From: Lachnospiraceae bacterium
GTDB taxonomy: Bacteria > Bacillota > Clostridia > Lachnospirales > Lachnospiraceae
Direction: 5' to 3'
Assembly (NCBI GenBank): GCA_023664345.1
Contig: JAMPFQ010000014.1
Coordinates: 1,879 to 65,878 of the forward strand
DNA length: 64,000 nt
Shown: positions 25,411 through 35,160 of the stretch, piece by piece
How positions within the stretch are numbered: the stretch's first letter is position 1
Layout of the letters: the number at the start of each line of letters is the position of its first letter
The notes under the pieces: generated by a model
Told to the model about the DNA's origin: nothing
What the model saw: the letters and a program-made list of their open reading frames with translations, nothing else
Database searches by the model: none
Position numbers and translations under genes: made by a program

Positions 25411-28119
25411 ATGAAGAATAAAGCAAGGATAACGATATTGAAAAGGACCGGCATCAGGCTGCTGCAGCATTTTCTGGCGGCGCTCATCCTGATGGCTGCG
25501 GCGGGGCTTCTGCTGAATTCCTATGTGGAAGTGGAATCCATAGACGGGCCTCAGGTCTATAAGATATTTCCCTTTGAATCAGATCAGGAATTTGAGGAAT
25601 CGGAGATATTTCATGACCTGTTCCGCAATGCGGTGTCAGATATCACCCAGCTGGTGATGATCAAGAGACAGCTGGAGACGGACGGCGTTTTCGTGTCTAC
25701 CAAGAGGATCGATGTGACAGAGTATGCCGCACAGGTGAGCGAGGATGCGCAGTGTCCCTTGACGGTGGTGTATGAACTGGATGACCTGATCAAATGGGGC
25801 AAATATGGCGTGGAGTATACCACCCGTATGATGAGCATGTCGGAGTTCATCAATTATTTCGGCGATGTGATCTGTGTGGAAAATTTCGGACTGGACGAAG
25901 CGGGAAACCTCTGTTTTGTCGGGTTTAACAAAGTAGTCAGGGAGGAAGAGAAGCAGGAGGACGCCGCCTCAGACCCGGAGGCGGAGAGCGGAACAGCCGG
26001 GACGGAGGAGCAGAGCGCGGAGCATGATGAGCAGCTTCTGAAAGAATTTGAAGCATGTTCCCGGGAGCAGCTGGAAGATAAGGTCTATTCTTATATCATG
26101 GGACAGGGGATCGATGATATCATTTCATCCAGAGAGGATGATGCAAGAATCACCATAACCCTGCCGCTGCTGAACTGCCGTTATGAGACCGTGAACGGGG
26201 AAAAGCAGCTGCTTGCCTGCGCGGATAACTGGCTCGATTATATGAGGCTGCAGGATAACGTGGCAGTGTCCATCGAGCAGCTTACCTTGAATTATCAGCG
26301 TTATCAGGTGTGCAATGACGCCTATAAGGAAGGGAACAGCAATATAAAGTACATGGTCCGTATGATGACGGACGAGGGGATGTGCACCTATACCAATGTT
26401 TCAGACCTGGAGGAAGAAGAGGATACTGCTGTGACGGAATTTTTCTCCGAGTACAGAAGATACCTGATCTATTATCCTGACAGCCTGGTATTTATGGGAA
26501 ATACAGTCCTGAGCGAAGAAGAGATCGACGATTATATCAGCGTCTATGACTATGCCTATCCCGACACGACACATATCTGGCTGGGCATCGATACCGGTTA
26601 CGAAGTGCAGGAGGATGCTTTTTACAATGCCGGAATGGTCTACAATCGGATCGTGCCCAATGTGGGAAAGGTCTTGGCCGGGATCATCATACTGGCGGTA
26701 TTCTGGATGGCGATATGCATCTATCTGACCACTGTCACAGGGGTCTTTGTCAATGAGGAGGGGGAGAGGATCGGATTCCTGAACCGGTTTGACCGCCTGT
26801 GGACGGAGATAAGCCTGCTTCTGGCATTGGGATTGATATATTTGGGCTACCTGGGCTATCAGACGCTCCGGGGAATGTGTGGCACGGAAGGGGTAATCCC
26901 TTCGGAAATATGGGGGATCCAGCTGACCAGGCTGTACAGATACGGTGTGTTTGCGGCCTATGGCGTTTATGTCAGCGTTTCTTTCAGCCTGATCTGGTAC
27001 AGCCTGGTGCGCCGGGTCAGATGCGGCAATCTGTGGTCGGACAGCCTGCTTCACCGTTTTTGTGTGGGAGTCCGAAATACGGTGGTATATGTATTCCGCC
27101 ATAAAAATTCCGTGATCAGTACATTGATCCCTTATAACCTGTTCCTGTTTGCCAATCTGATCGGCGGAATCGCTGTCTACAGTTTCCGCGGGGAGCGGTT
27201 CCTTGCCGGGCTGATCCTGGCAGGCATCGTACTGTTCGACGGTATCGTAGGGGTACTGTTGTTCAAGCGTGGCGCGGAACAGGTGGAGATCGTGGAAGGG
27301 ATCAGCAGGATTCGCGACGGAGAAGTGGAGTTCAAGCTGGCCACCGATAATCTACATGGCGCAAACAGGGAAATGGCCGATGCGGTGAACAATATCGGCG
27401 AGGGCATCCGGAAAGCGGTCAGGACCAGCATGAAGGACGAGCAGATGAAGACGGATCTGATCACCAATGTGTCCCATGATATCAAGACTCCTCTGACATC
27501 CATCATCAATTATGTGGATCTGCTGAAACGCCTGAAGATCGAACAGGAGCCCGCAAAGAGTTATATCGGCATCCTGGACAATAAGGCTCAGCGGCTAAAG
27601 CAGCTGACGGACGATCTGGTGGAGGCGTCCAAGATTTCTTCCGGCAATATCGAACTGAACAAAGAGAAACTGAACCTGACAGAACTGATCAATCAGAGCC
27701 TTGGGGAATTTTCCGAGAAGCTGGAGGAGCAGAATCTGCAGGTGGTCTTTGAAAATAACAATGAACCGGCATTTATCTATGCGGACAGCCGCAGGATGTG
27801 GCGTGTGGTGGAAAATCTGTTCAACAATATCTGCAAGTATGCCATGGAGGGTACCAGGGTGTATGTAGATATGTTTATGGAAGACGGAAAGACAGGAGTG
27901 TCTTTTAAGAATATTTCCAAGCAGCAGATGAACATCCGCCCGGAGGAACTGACGGAAAGATTTATCCGGGGAGATTCCTCCCGATCCACGGAAGGAAGCG
28001 GCCTGGGCCTGTCCATCGCGCAGAGTCTTGTGCAGGTACAGGGAGGCAGCTTCCAGATCTATCTGGACGGGGATCTGTTTAAGATCGTGATAGAGTTTGC
28101 CGCGTATGTGGAAGAGTGA
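25411..28119 (+). CDS. Large multi-membrane-span sensor histidine kinase
   Basis: The 902-residue kinase pairs with the upstream regulator. An N-terminal membrane helix (about 15-35) is followed by an extracellular domain of nearly 400 residues containing an acidic linker near 175-205. A cluster of membrane helices (about 420-625) comes next, then a HAMP-like stretch. The dimerisation domain has the phosphoacceptor H689 in NVSHDIKTPLTSI. The ATPase domain has NLFNNICKYA (N box) and GSGLGLSIAQ (G box). The extra membrane cluster resembles large VanS-like clostridial kinases. The ligand is unknown. It ends three bases from the convergent prs gene. Confidence 0.92.
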   Translation: MKNKARITILKRTGIRLLQHFLAALILMAAAGLLLNSYVEVESIDGPQVYKIFPFESDQEFEESEIFHDLFRNAVSDITQLVMIKRQLETDGVFVSTKRIDVTEYAAQVSEDAQCPLTVVYELDDLIKWGKYGVEYTTRMMSMSEFINYFGDVICVENFGLDEAGNLCFVGFNKVVREEEKQEDAASDPEAESGTAGTEEQSAEHDEQLLKEFEACSREQLEDKVYSYIMGQGIDDIISSREDDARITITLPLLNCRYETVNGEKQLLACADNWLDYMRLQDNVAVSIEQLTLNYQRYQVCNDAYKEGNSNIKYMVRMMTDEGMCTYTNVSDLEEEEDTAVTEFFSEYRRYLIYYPDSLVFMGNTVLSEEEIDDYISVYDYAYPDTTHIWLGIDTGYEVQEDAFYNAGMVYNRIVPNVGKVLAGIIILAVFWMAICIYLTTVTGVFVNEEGERIGFLNRFDRLWTEISLLLALGLIYLGYLGYQTLRGMCGTEGVIPSEIWGIQLTRLYRYGVFAAYGVYVSVSFSLIWYSLVRRVRCGNLWSDSLLHRFCVGVRNTVVYVFRHKNSVISTLIPYNLFLFANLIGGIAVYSFRGERFLAGLILAGIVLFDGIVGVLLFKRGAEQVEIVEGISRIRDGEVEFKLATDNLHGANREMADAVNNIGEGIRKAVRTSMKDEQMKTDLITNVSHDIKTPLTSIINYVDLLKRLKIEQEPAKSYIGILDNKAQRLKQLTDDLVEASKISSGNIELNKEKLNLTELINQSLGEFSEKLEEQNLQVVFENNNEPAFIYADSRRMWRVVENLFNNICKYAMEGTRVYVDMFMEDGKTGVSFKNISKQQMNIRPEELTERFIRGDSSRSTEGSGLGLSIAQSLVQVQGGSFQIYLDGDLFKIVIEFAAYVEE

Positions 28120-28122
28120 TAT

Positions 28123-29313
28123 TCATATCTGCATCATCATCCGGTTATTGTACGCGGTGACGATGTCCTGGATCTTCTCCGTGGTAGCCAGCGTGTTGGT
28201 GAGAGAAGCGTCGTGGTTCATGAAGTCGATCAGGGAAGCAACGAACTTGCTCATATCCGCTTCGATAAAGTAGGGCCTGCTGTACAGTTCAGGGGGCAGG
28301 TAGGTCAGGTCGGTGGTGACTACCTTGTCAAAATGCCCCTGCTCGTATGCCGCATCGAATGCTTTGAGGCCGTCGGTAAAGAGTCCGAAAGTACAGCAGA
28401 TGAACACTCTGCGGGCATTCATTGCCTTCAGCTGTTTTGCCGTGTCCAGCATGCTTCCGCCGGAGGAGATCATATCGTCAATGATGATGATATCCTTACC
28501 GTCGATGTTATCTCCCAGAAATTCATGGGCTACAATGGGATTCTTGCCGTTCACCATGGTGGAGTAGTCCCGTCTCTTGTAAAACATTCCCGTATCCACC
28601 CCCAGCACGGCGGCAAAATAGATGGCGCGGTCCAGAGCGCCCTCATCCGGGCTGATCACGATCAGGTGCTCCTTGTCCACGATCAGGTCGTCCTCATAGT
28701 TGAGCAGCGCCTTGATGAACTGATAAGGCGGCGTAAAGTTATCAAACCCGCTGAGCGGGGCCGCGTTCTGCACTCTGGGATCATGGGCATCGAAAGTAAT
28801 GAAATTGTTGACACCCATATCCCGCAGCTCTTCCAGCGCGTAGGCGCAGTCCAGCGACTCCCGGCCGTTTCTCTTGTGCTGCCTGCCCTCATAGAGGAAA
28901 GGCATGATCACGTTGATGCGGTGTGCCTTGCCGTTGCAGGCGGAAATGACGCGCTTTAAGTCCTGATAGTGGTCATCCGGGGACATATGGTTGGTATATC
29001 CGTTCATTTCGTAAGTGATGCTGTGATTGCACACGTCTACCAGCAGGAAGAGATCCTTGCCGCGTATGGATTCGCCGAACTCCGCTTTCGCTTCCCCCGT
29101 GCCGAAGCGGGGAGTGGAAAGGTTCACCAGATAGTTATTCTCGCTGTATCCGTGGAAAGCGGGATCTTTTTTGACTTTATCATTGTGGATCTTCTTGCGG
29201 AATTCGACCATGTAGCTGTTGATCCTGCGCCCCATGTGCTCCGCAGAGGGCAGGGCGGCGATCTTCAGGGGGGCCACAGGCATAGCGTTTTCCAGTTCGT
29301 GTAAATTAGGCAT
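28123..29313 (-). CDS. prs: Ribose-phosphate pyrophosphokinase (long form)
   Basis: PRPP synthetase makes phosphoribosyl pyrophosphate from ribose-5-phosphate and ATP for purine, pyrimidine, His and NAD synthesis. The 396-residue protein is longer than the common form of about 315. It keeps the catalytic-flexible-loop region and the PRPP-binding motif DIIIIDDMISSGGSM (about 270-284), and TFDAHDPRVQ in place of the usual DLHS-type segment. An N-terminal extension of some 60 residues precedes DLFLLVDVCNH. GGAGGG precedes the ATG, and a consensus promoter lies upstream. It is the longest minus-strand gene here and converges on the kinase gene. Confidence 0.88.
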   Translation of the reverse strand: MPNLHELENAMPVAPLKIAALPSAEHMGRRINSYMVEFRKKIHNDKVKKDPAFHGYSENNYLVNLSTPRFGTGEAKAEFGESIRGKDLFLLVDVCNHSITYEMNGYTNHMSPDDHYQDLKRVISACNGKAHRINVIMPFLYEGRQHKRNGRESLDCAYALEELRDMGVNNFITFDAHDPRVQNAAPLSGFDNFTPPYQFIKALLNYEDDLIVDKEHLIVISPDEGALDRAIYFAAVLGVDTGMFYKRRDYSTMVNGKNPIVAHEFLGDNIDGKDIIIIDDMISSGGSMLDTAKQLKAMNARRVFICCTFGLFTDGLKAFDAAYEQGHFDKVVTTDLTYLPPELYSRPYFIEADMSKFVASLIDFMNHDASLTNTLATTEKIQDIVTAYNNRMMMQI

Positions 29314-29382
29314 AATAACCCTCCAGGTGTAATGTGATGAATGGTCCTGTTTTCGAGGCTGGTTCTGTATCGTTACATTTAT

Positions 29383-29411
29383 TTTATAACATTATGCTAG
29401 TGACACGTCAA
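29383..29411 (-). promoter_or_regulatory. Promoter of prs
   Basis: On the minus strand TTGACG (29411-29406) and TATAAA (29388-29383) are 17 bases apart. The leader to the prs ATG would be about 65 bases. The rest of the 220-base divergent gap before the DUF512 gene shows no other clear signal. Confidence 0.8.
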
Positions 29412-29533
29412 GGAATTTATGGTTAAATTAGAGGTGGGGCGGGAGGGGACGGAGCAGGGAAGGCAGGATTGTGGGTAAGGAAAGGCATCCAGGTATGGTG
29501 GCAGGATCGGAATAAGAGAAATGGAGTTTTGCT

Positions 29534-30862
29534 ATGCGGAAAGGGCATGTGATACAGAATGTTTCCCCCGGCAGTATCGCGGAGGAGATGGGGATAGAGG
29601 CGGGGGATCGGCTGATCGCCATTGACGATACGGAGATCGAAGATATTTTTGATTATCAGTTCCTGGTACAGGATACGTATATCGAGGTGCTGGTGGAGAA
29701 GCCGGACGGGGAGCAGTGGCTCCTGGAGGTGGATAAGGAGTTTGACGAGGATCTGGGGATCGGTTTTGAGAACGGGCTGATGGACGAGTATCGGCACTGC
29801 CACAATAAGTGCGTGTTCTGCTTTATCGACCAGATGCCGCCGGGAATGCGGGATACGCTGTATTTTAAGGATGATGATTCCAGGCTCTCGTTCCTGCAGG
29901 GGAATTATGTGACGCTGACCAATATGTCGGAGCATGATATCGACAGGATCTGCCAGTATCATCTCTCGCCCATCAATATCTCGTTTCAGACCATGAACCC
30001 GGAACTTCGCTGCAAGATGCTGAACAACCGTTTCGCGGGGGAGGCGCTGAAAAAAGTGGACAGGCTGATGGAGGCGGATATCCGCATGAACGGACAGATT
30101 GTCCTCTGTAAGGGGCTGAACGACGGGAAAGAACTGGAGTACAGCATCACGGAACTGATGAAGTATATCCCTAATCTGGAGAGTGTGTCGGTGGTGCCCG
30201 TGGGACTGTCAAAGTACCGGGAGGGACTGTATCCGCTGGAGCCTTTTGAAAAAGAAGACGCGAAAGAAGTCATTGCGCTGATTGAAAGATATCAGAAGGA
30301 ATGTTATGATAAATACGGAATCCACTTTGTCCATGCCAGCGATGAGTGGTACATCATGGCGGAAATGGAGATGCCAAAGGAGGAGCGGTACGACGGATAT
30401 CCGCAGCTGGAAAACGGCGTGGGGATGCTGCGGCTGTTTCTGAACGAGTTTGCGGACGCCCTGAAACAGCGCCAGGCGGCGCAGGGATTTCCCAATCTTG
30501 GTCCCCGGGGCGAGATGTCCATTGCCACGGGGCTGCTTGCCTATCCCTATATCCGGCGGATGGCGGAACGGATGGGCGAAGCTTATCCAAATATCAAGGT
30601 GCGGGTATACCCCATCACCAATCACTTTTTCGGGGAGAAGATCACGGTGTCCGGGCTGATCACCGGACAGGATCTGGTGGCGCAGTTAAAGGGGAAACAG
30701 CTGGGCGAGCGGCTGCTTTTGCCGGAGAATATCCTGCGCAGCGGTGAGGATGTGTTTCTGGACGACCTGCATGTGTCGGACGTGGAAAATGCTTTACAAG
30801 TCCCGGTTAATATTGTAAAATCAAGCGGATATGATTTTGTGGACGCAGTTTTGGGAAGTTAA
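29534..30862 (+). CDS. DUF512 family radical-SAM-like Fe-S protein with PDZ domain
   Basis: This is a 442-residue member of the DUF512 family. An N-terminal PDZ-like domain (about 1-65, [17 protein letters not shown]) is followed by a radical-SAM-like iron-sulfur site CHNKCVFC (about 93-100). The C-terminal DUF512 domain runs to about 440. The function is unknown, although the gene is often next to der and plsY as here, hinting at a role near ribosome or membrane lipid synthesis. GGAG lies about 9 bases before the ATG. Confidence 0.87.
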   Translation: MRKGHVIQNVSPGSIAEEMGIEAGDRLIAIDDTEIEDIFDYQFLVQDTYIEVLVEKPDGEQWLLEVDKEFDEDLGIGFENGLMDEYRHCHNKCVFCFIDQMPPGMRDTLYFKDDDSRLSFLQGNYVTLTNMSEHDIDRICQYHLSPINISFQTMNPELRCKMLNNRFAGEALKKVDRLMEADIRMNGQIVLCKGLNDGKELEYSITELMKYIPNLESVSVVPVGLSKYREGLYPLEPFEKEDAKEVIALIERYQKECYDKYGIHFVHASDEWYIMAEMEMPKEERYDGYPQLENGVGMLRLFLNEFADALKQRQAAQGFPNLGPRGEMSIATGLLAYPYIRRMAERMGEAYPNIKVRVYPITNHFFGEKITVSGLITGQDLVAQLKGKQLGERLLLPENILRSGEDVFLDDLHVSDVENALQVPVNIVKSSGYDFVDAVLGS

Positions 30863-31047
30863 AAACAGTCTCGCAGCGAGAGCGCCAAGGGCATTGGAGT
30901 GGAGAGACGGAACAAGTTCCTGCAAGCAGGAACTGGAATCTAAAAAACAGTCTCGTAACGGAAATGCCCGGAAGGAATTTCCAGCTGCGCATTTTGCAGA
31001 TGGAAATTTCTTCCCCCGCCAAGGGCATTGGAGTGGAGAGACGGAAC
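30862..31047. repeat. Repeated modules between the DUF512 gene and der
   Basis: A 31-bp direct repeat, beginning CGCCAAGGGCATTGGAGTGG and ending AGACGGAAC, occurs at 30883-30913 and 31017-31047. AAAACAGTCTCG occurs at 30862-30873 and 30944-30955 (and at 23703-23714). The first 31-mer is followed by GTTCCTG-CAAG-CAGGAAC; the second lacks this hairpin. A similar GGAAC-AA-hairpin-GAATAGGAGG arrangement precedes the gene at 56346. Confidence 0.75.
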
Positions 31048-31065
31048 TGGAATAGGAGGAACAGA

Positions 31066-32406
31066 ATGGCTGATAAAAAAAACAGGCCCATTGTAGCGGT
31101 GGTAGGCAGGCCCAATGTAGGGAAATCCACCTTGTTCAATGCGCTTGCAGGAGCAAATATTTCGATCGTAAAGGACACTCCCGGCATTACAAGGGATCGG
31201 ATCTATGCGGATGTGTCCTGGCTGGACAGGGATTTTACCCTGATCGACACGGGGGGGATCGAACCGGACAGCAAGGACATCATTTTATCCCAGATGCGTG
31301 CCCAGGCGGAGATCGCCATGGCGACGGCGGATGTGATCATTTTCCTGGTGGATGTGAAACAGGGGCTGGTGGATGCGGATTCCAAGGTGGCGGATATGCT
31401 GCGCCGTTCCCACAAGCCGGTGCTGCTGGTGGTCAACAAGGTGGACGACATTAATAAATATATGGCGGATGTCTACGAATTTTACAATCTTGGCATAGGG
31501 GATCCCCATCCCATTTCCGCGGTGAACCGCACGGGACTGGGAGATATGCTGGATGAACTGATCTCGCATTTTGAGGATGCGGAGACGAGCGAGGAAGAGG
31601 ATGACCGCCCCAGGGTGGCCATTGTGGGCAAGCCCAATGTGGGGAAATCATCCCTGATCAATAAACTTCTGGGGGAGAACCGCCTGATTGTGTCGGACAT
31701 CGCGGGAACCACCAGGGATGCGGTGGACACGGAGATCACTTACAACGGCAAGGAATATGTGTTCATTGATACCGCGGGCCTGCGCCGCAAGAACAGGGTC
31801 AAGGGGGATCTGGAACGGTATATGATCATCCGCACTGTCAGCGCGGTGGAACGCGCGGAAGTGGTGGTGCTGGTGATCGACGCGGTGGAGGGCGTGACCG
31901 AGCAGGATGCCAAGATCGCGGGAATCGCCCACGACAGGGGCAAGGCGGTGATCATCGCCGTGAACAAATGGGACGCGGTGGAAAAGAACGATAAGACCAT
32001 CTACCGGTTTACCGAGAGGGTGCGGATGGTCCTTTCCTACATGCCCTATGCGGAGATTCTGTTTGTGTCCGCCCAGACGGGACAGCGCCTGCCCAAACTT
32101 TTCGAGACCATCGATATGGTCAGTGAGAACCATGCCATGAGAGTGGCAACAGGAGTGCTGAACGAGATCATGGCGGAGGCGGTGATGATGCAGCAGCCTC
32201 CCTCTGACAGGGGGAAGCGTCTGAAACTTTATTATATCACGCAGGTGTCCGTAAAACCGCCCACATTTGTCATTTTCGTGAACGACAAGGAACTGATGCA
32301 TTTTTCCTACACAAGATATATTGAGAATCAGATCAGGGAGACCTTTGGCTTCAAGGGCACGCCCCTCCGATTCATCATCAGGGAACGAAAGGAAAAGGGA
32401 CAGTGA
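31066..32406 (+). CDS. der: Ribosome biogenesis GTPase Der (EngA)
   Basis: Der is an essential GTPase with two G domains in tandem that acts in 50S assembly. The 446-residue protein has GRPNVGKST (about 14-22) and GKPNVGKSS (about 188-196), two DTAG-type G3 motifs, NKVD/NKWD G4 motifs and a C-terminal KH-like domain (about 350-440). TAGGAGG precedes ATG 31066; the upstream extension to 30964 covers repeats and is rejected. plsY overlaps the stop by one base. Confidence 0.96.
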   Translation: MADKKNRPIVAVVGRPNVGKSTLFNALAGANISIVKDTPGITRDRIYADVSWLDRDFTLIDTGGIEPDSKDIILSQMRAQAEIAMATADVIIFLVDVKQGLVDADSKVADMLRRSHKPVLLVVNKVDDINKYMADVYEFYNLGIGDPHPISAVNRTGLGDMLDELISHFEDAETSEEEDDRPRVAIVGKPNVGKSSLINKLLGENRLIVSDIAGTTRDAVDTEITYNGKEYVFIDTAGLRRKNRVKGDLERYMIIRTVSAVERAEVVVLVIDAVEGVTEQDAKIAGIAHDRGKAVIIAVNKWDAVEKNDKTIYRFTERVRMVLSYMPYAEILFVSAQTGQRLPKLFETIDMVSENHAMRVATGVLNEIMAEAVMMQQPPSDRGKRLKLYYITQVSVKPPTFVIFVNDKELMHFSYTRYIENQIRETFGFKGTPLRFIIRERKEKGQ

Positions 32407-33056
32407 TGGAAAGAATCATTTGTGTGTTGATCGGCTATGTGTTCGGATTGTTCCAGACAGCGTATTTTTACGGGAAATTGCATGGGATCGATATTAGGCA
32501 GCATGGCAGCGGCAACGCGGGGACCACGAATACCCTGCGAGTGCTGGGCACGAAGGCGGGGCTGATCGTGCTGGCGGGGGACTGCCTGAAATGCATGGCG
32601 GCCATCTGGGTGGTAAGACTCATTTTTGGCAGTTCCCATCCGGACACTATCTACCTGCTCAGCCTCTATGCGGCGGCCGGGGCGATCCTGGGACATAACT
32701 ATCCTTTTTACATGGGCTTTAAGGGAGGAAAGGGGATTGCGGCCACGGCGGGGCTGATCCTGGCCTTTCATCCCTATTTTATCATTATGGGAGTGGTCAT
32801 CTTTTTCGGCATCTTTTTCACCACCCATTATGTGTCCCTGGGTTCCCTGCTGGTCTATCTGGGGCTGATCATCGAGATGATCGTCTGCGGGCAGATGGGG
32901 CTGTTTGCGGGAATGTCCCAGGCGCAGCTCTACGAAATGTATGCATTGACTGTCGCATTGGCGGTGCTGGCTTACTGGAAGCATCGGGAAAATATTGTGC
33001 GGCTGATCCATGGGAATGAGAGAAAGACCTATCTGACGAAGAAGAATACGGAATGA
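32406..33056 (+). CDS. plsY: Glycerol-3-phosphate acyltransferase PlsY
   Basis: PlsY is a membrane enzyme that transfers the acyl group from acyl-phosphate (made by PlsX) to glycerol-3-phosphate. The 216-residue protein has several membrane helices, the HGSGNAGTTNTLR motif (about 34-46), GHNYPFYMGFKGGKG and a hydrophobic C-terminal half. ATG 32406 overlaps the der stop (TGATG). gpsA, which supplies glycerol-3-phosphate, follows after an inserted GNAT gene. GTG 32403 is a less likely start. Confidence 0.95.
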   Translation: MERIICVLIGYVFGLFQTAYFYGKLHGIDIRQHGSGNAGTTNTLRVLGTKAGLIVLAGDCLKCMAAIWVVRLIFGSSHPDTIYLLSLYAAAGAILGHNYPFYMGFKGGKGIAATAGLILAFHPYFIIMGVVIFFGIFFTTHYVSLGSLLVYLGLIIEMIVCGQMGLFAGMSQAQLYEMYALTVALAVLAYWKHRENIVRLIHGNERKTYLTKKNTE

Positions 33057-33057
33057 A

Positions 33058-33153
33058 GATTTTCTAAGGTCGTTGCCGAACTGTGTTCGGCATAGTACAC
33101 AACCTAAGGAAATCTAAGTCATTCCGGGAAGAATCCGCAGGACGGATTCCTCC
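33058..33153. repeat. Composite hairpin repeat after plsY (copy 2)
   Basis: GATTTTCTAAGGT (33058-33070) pairs imperfectly with AACCTAAGGAAATC (33101-33114) around TGCCGAAC/GTTCGGCA. CTAAGTC follows, then GGAAGAATCCG/CGGATTCCTCC (33127-33153). The order and sequences match copies after smc and after the BofC-like gene. Confidence 0.75.
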
Positions 33154-33250
33154 GGCCTAGCACCGGTTCATGGATTGTTTGTGCCGCCGCAGACGGCATG
33201 ACTGGAAGTGTGAGAAGAATGATAAATGTTTGTTTCGAGGGGTAAAAGTG

Positions 33251-33721
33251 ATGTACGAAATGCGAAAAATCAATGCCGATGAAGTGGAGGAAGCTCTTGC
33301 CCTGGCGTTGGAAGTTTTTTTGCAGTTTGAGGCGCCGGATTATCAGGCTGAGGGGGTTGAGTCTTTCAGAAAGTTTATGCAAAGGGAAGATTATATTTTA
33401 AAATGCAGGCAGGGCATCTGCCCGATCTATGCGGCATTTGATGGGGGAAAGATAATCGGTATCATGGGGATGCGCGCGACCAGGACGCATATTAATCTGG
33501 CATTTACGAAGAAAGAATATCATAGACAGGGTGTTGCGACTTCCATTTTTCAGTATCTTTTAGCTGATCTGTTAAAGGAGAACCCGGCATTGAAAGAGAT
33601 TACACTGAATTCCTCGCCATATGGCAGGCCCTTTTATCTTCATATTGGGTTTGAACCGTTGTCTGATGAACAGGAAATAGATGGGGTCAGATTTACACCC
33701 ATGAAATATAGGATCAGGTAA
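33251..33721 (+). CDS. GNAT family N-acetyltransferase
   Basis: The 156-residue protein is a single GNAT domain: acetyl-CoA loop KKEYHRQGVATSIFQYL (about 93-109) and the terminal GRPFYLHIGFEPLS segment. ATG 33251 follows GAGGGG; the frame open upstream to 33170 is not similar to GNATs. It is richer in A/T than its neighbours and splits plsY from gpsA, so it looks like an insertion. The substrate is unknown. Confidence 0.85.
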   Translation: MYEMRKINADEVEEALALALEVFLQFEAPDYQAEGVESFRKFMQREDYILKCRQGICPIYAAFDGGKIIGIMGMRATRTHINLAFTKKEYHRQGVATSIFQYLLADLLKENPALKEITLNSSPYGRPFYLHIGFEPLSDEQEIDGVRFTPMKYRIR

Positions 33722-33759
33722 TTTGACAAATCGCGCACAAGGCGCAGAAAAGAGGGAAT

Positions 33760-34770
33760 ATGGCGAAAATAACGATTCTTGGCGGAGGAAGCTGGGGCAT
33801 TGCCATTGCGGTGCTGCTACATAAGAACGGGCATGAGATAACGATCTGGTCCGCCCTGGAAAAAGAGGTAGAGATGCTGAAGGAAGCCCATGAGCATAAG
33901 ATGCTTCCCGGCGTCAGGCTGCCGGAAGATATGATTTTTACCGCGGACGACAGAGAGGCGGTGGAGGGCAGCGACCTGCTGGTGATGGCGGTGGCAAGCG
34001 CTTATACCAGGAGTACGGCGCACCGGATCAGCGGCCTTGTGGCGCAGGATCAGAAGATATTGAATGTGGCAAAGGGGATCGAGGAGCATACTTTGATGAC
34101 ACTCTCGGAGATCATCGAGCAGGAGATTCCCCAGGCGGATGTGGCGGTGATGTCTGGTCCCTCCCACGCGGAGGAGGTAGGCAGGGGGATGCCCACTTCC
34201 ATCGTGGTGGGGGCGAGGTCCAGAGCCACGGCGGAATTTATCCAGAATCTGTTCATGAACGAGGTGTTCCGGGTCTATATCAGCCCCGATGTGCTGGGGA
34301 TGGAACTGGGCGGTTCTTTAAAGAATGTGGTGGCGCTGGCGGCGGGTATCGCGGACGGCCTGGGCTATGGTGACAATACCAAGGCGGCGCTGATCACCAG
34401 AGGCATCACCGAGATCGCAAGGCTGGGCACCGCCATGGGCGGAAAGTTCGAGACATTCTGCGGGCTGACAGGGATCGGCGACCTGATCGTGACCTGCGCC
34501 AGCATGCATTCCAGGAACCGCCGTGCGGGCATCCTGATCGGCCAGGGCAAATCCTATGAGGAGGCCATGGCGGAGGTGCAGATGGTGGTGGAAGGCGTCT
34601 ATTCCGCAAAGGCGGCCATGGAACTGGCGGAGAAATATCAGATCCAGATGCCCATCATCGAGCAGGTGAACAAGGTGCTGTTCGAGGGCAAGAGCGCGGC
34701 CCAGGCGGTGAAGGAGCTGATGCTCAGGGATAAGAAAGAGGAAGTGCTGGATATTCCCTGGGAGAGATGA
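33760..34770 (+). CDS. gpsA: NAD(P)-dependent glycerol-3-phosphate dehydrogenase
   Basis: GpsA reduces dihydroxyacetone phosphate to glycerol-3-phosphate, the acceptor for PlsY. The 336-residue protein has the Rossmann GGGSWGIAIA (about 7-16), GPSHAEEVGRG (about 129-139), the catalytic lysine region GGSLKNVVALAAGIADGLGYGDNTKAALITRG and the GLTGIGDL motif. AGAGGGAAT precedes the ATG. The 3' end overlaps the tail of a truncated gene on the other strand. Confidence 0.97.
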   Translation: MAKITILGGGSWGIAIAVLLHKNGHEITIWSALEKEVEMLKEAHEHKMLPGVRLPEDMIFTADDREAVEGSDLLVMAVASAYTRSTAHRISGLVAQDQKILNVAKGIEEHTLMTLSEIIEQEIPQADVAVMSGPSHAEEVGRGMPTSIVVGARSRATAEFIQNLFMNEVFRVYISPDVLGMELGGSLKNVVALAAGIADGLGYGDNTKAALITRGITEIARLGTAMGGKFETFCGLTGIGDLIVTCASMHSRNRRAGILIGQGKSYEEAMAEVQMVVEGVYSAKAAMELAEKYQIQMPIIEQVNKVLFEGKSAAQAVKELMLRDKKEEVLDIPWER

Positions 34771-34981
34771 TGTCCACATCCGACTGAATGGCATCAACTT
34801 GTTCTGTCCGGTTAGCATAGCGGCGGAATGTTGATGTATAGCAGGCTTCGATGTTTTGAAGACGGGGAATGATATCGTTTTCCAAAAGTAATTCCATGTT
34901 TATGGTTCGTCTTTCCATAGGTTCTATCTGAGCTTTTACTATGTTGGAGATTGATAATAAATCTTCATTTGTCAATGACAT
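34724..34981 (-). CDS. Small coiled-coil protein, C-terminally truncated at gpsA
   Basis: The 85-residue protein starts MSLTNEDLLSISNIV and resembles short clostridial coiled-coil proteins with an LENDIIPRLQNIEACYTST core. In those relatives the DVxIL-type segment is followed by a further helix. Here DVDII is followed by 13 residues that are simply the antisense of the gpsA 3' end. The cut falls at the gpsA stop codon, so the gene has lost its tail. It keeps an excellent ribosome site (AAAGGAGG) and a near-consensus promoter, so it is probably still expressed. The function is unknown. Confidence 0.65.
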   Translation of the reverse strand: MSLTNEDLLSISNIVKAQIEPMERRTINMELLLENDIIPRLQNIEACYTSTFRRYANRTEQVDAIQSDVDIISPREYPALPLSYP

Positions 34982-35037
34982 AAATCGGTACCTCCTTTTA
35001 TAAAGTTGTGTTTGTCCTGCAAAGCTTATTCATATTT

Positions 35038-35065
35038 AGTATAGAAGAACAGGATACAGTGTCAA
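35038..35065 (-). promoter_or_regulatory. Near-consensus promoter for the truncated coiled-coil gene
   Basis: On the minus strand TTGACA (35065-35060) and TATACT (35043-35038) are 16 bases apart. The start of transcription would be near 35031, 50 bases before the ATG. Confidence 0.8.
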
Positions 35066-35160
35066 TACAGAATATAAATAAACGAAATTGAGTTAATTTC
35101 TAAAGCTGAGTATACAGAAGAAATCGCATTGTGATGAAATTTATCAGGAGGAGTGATTTC

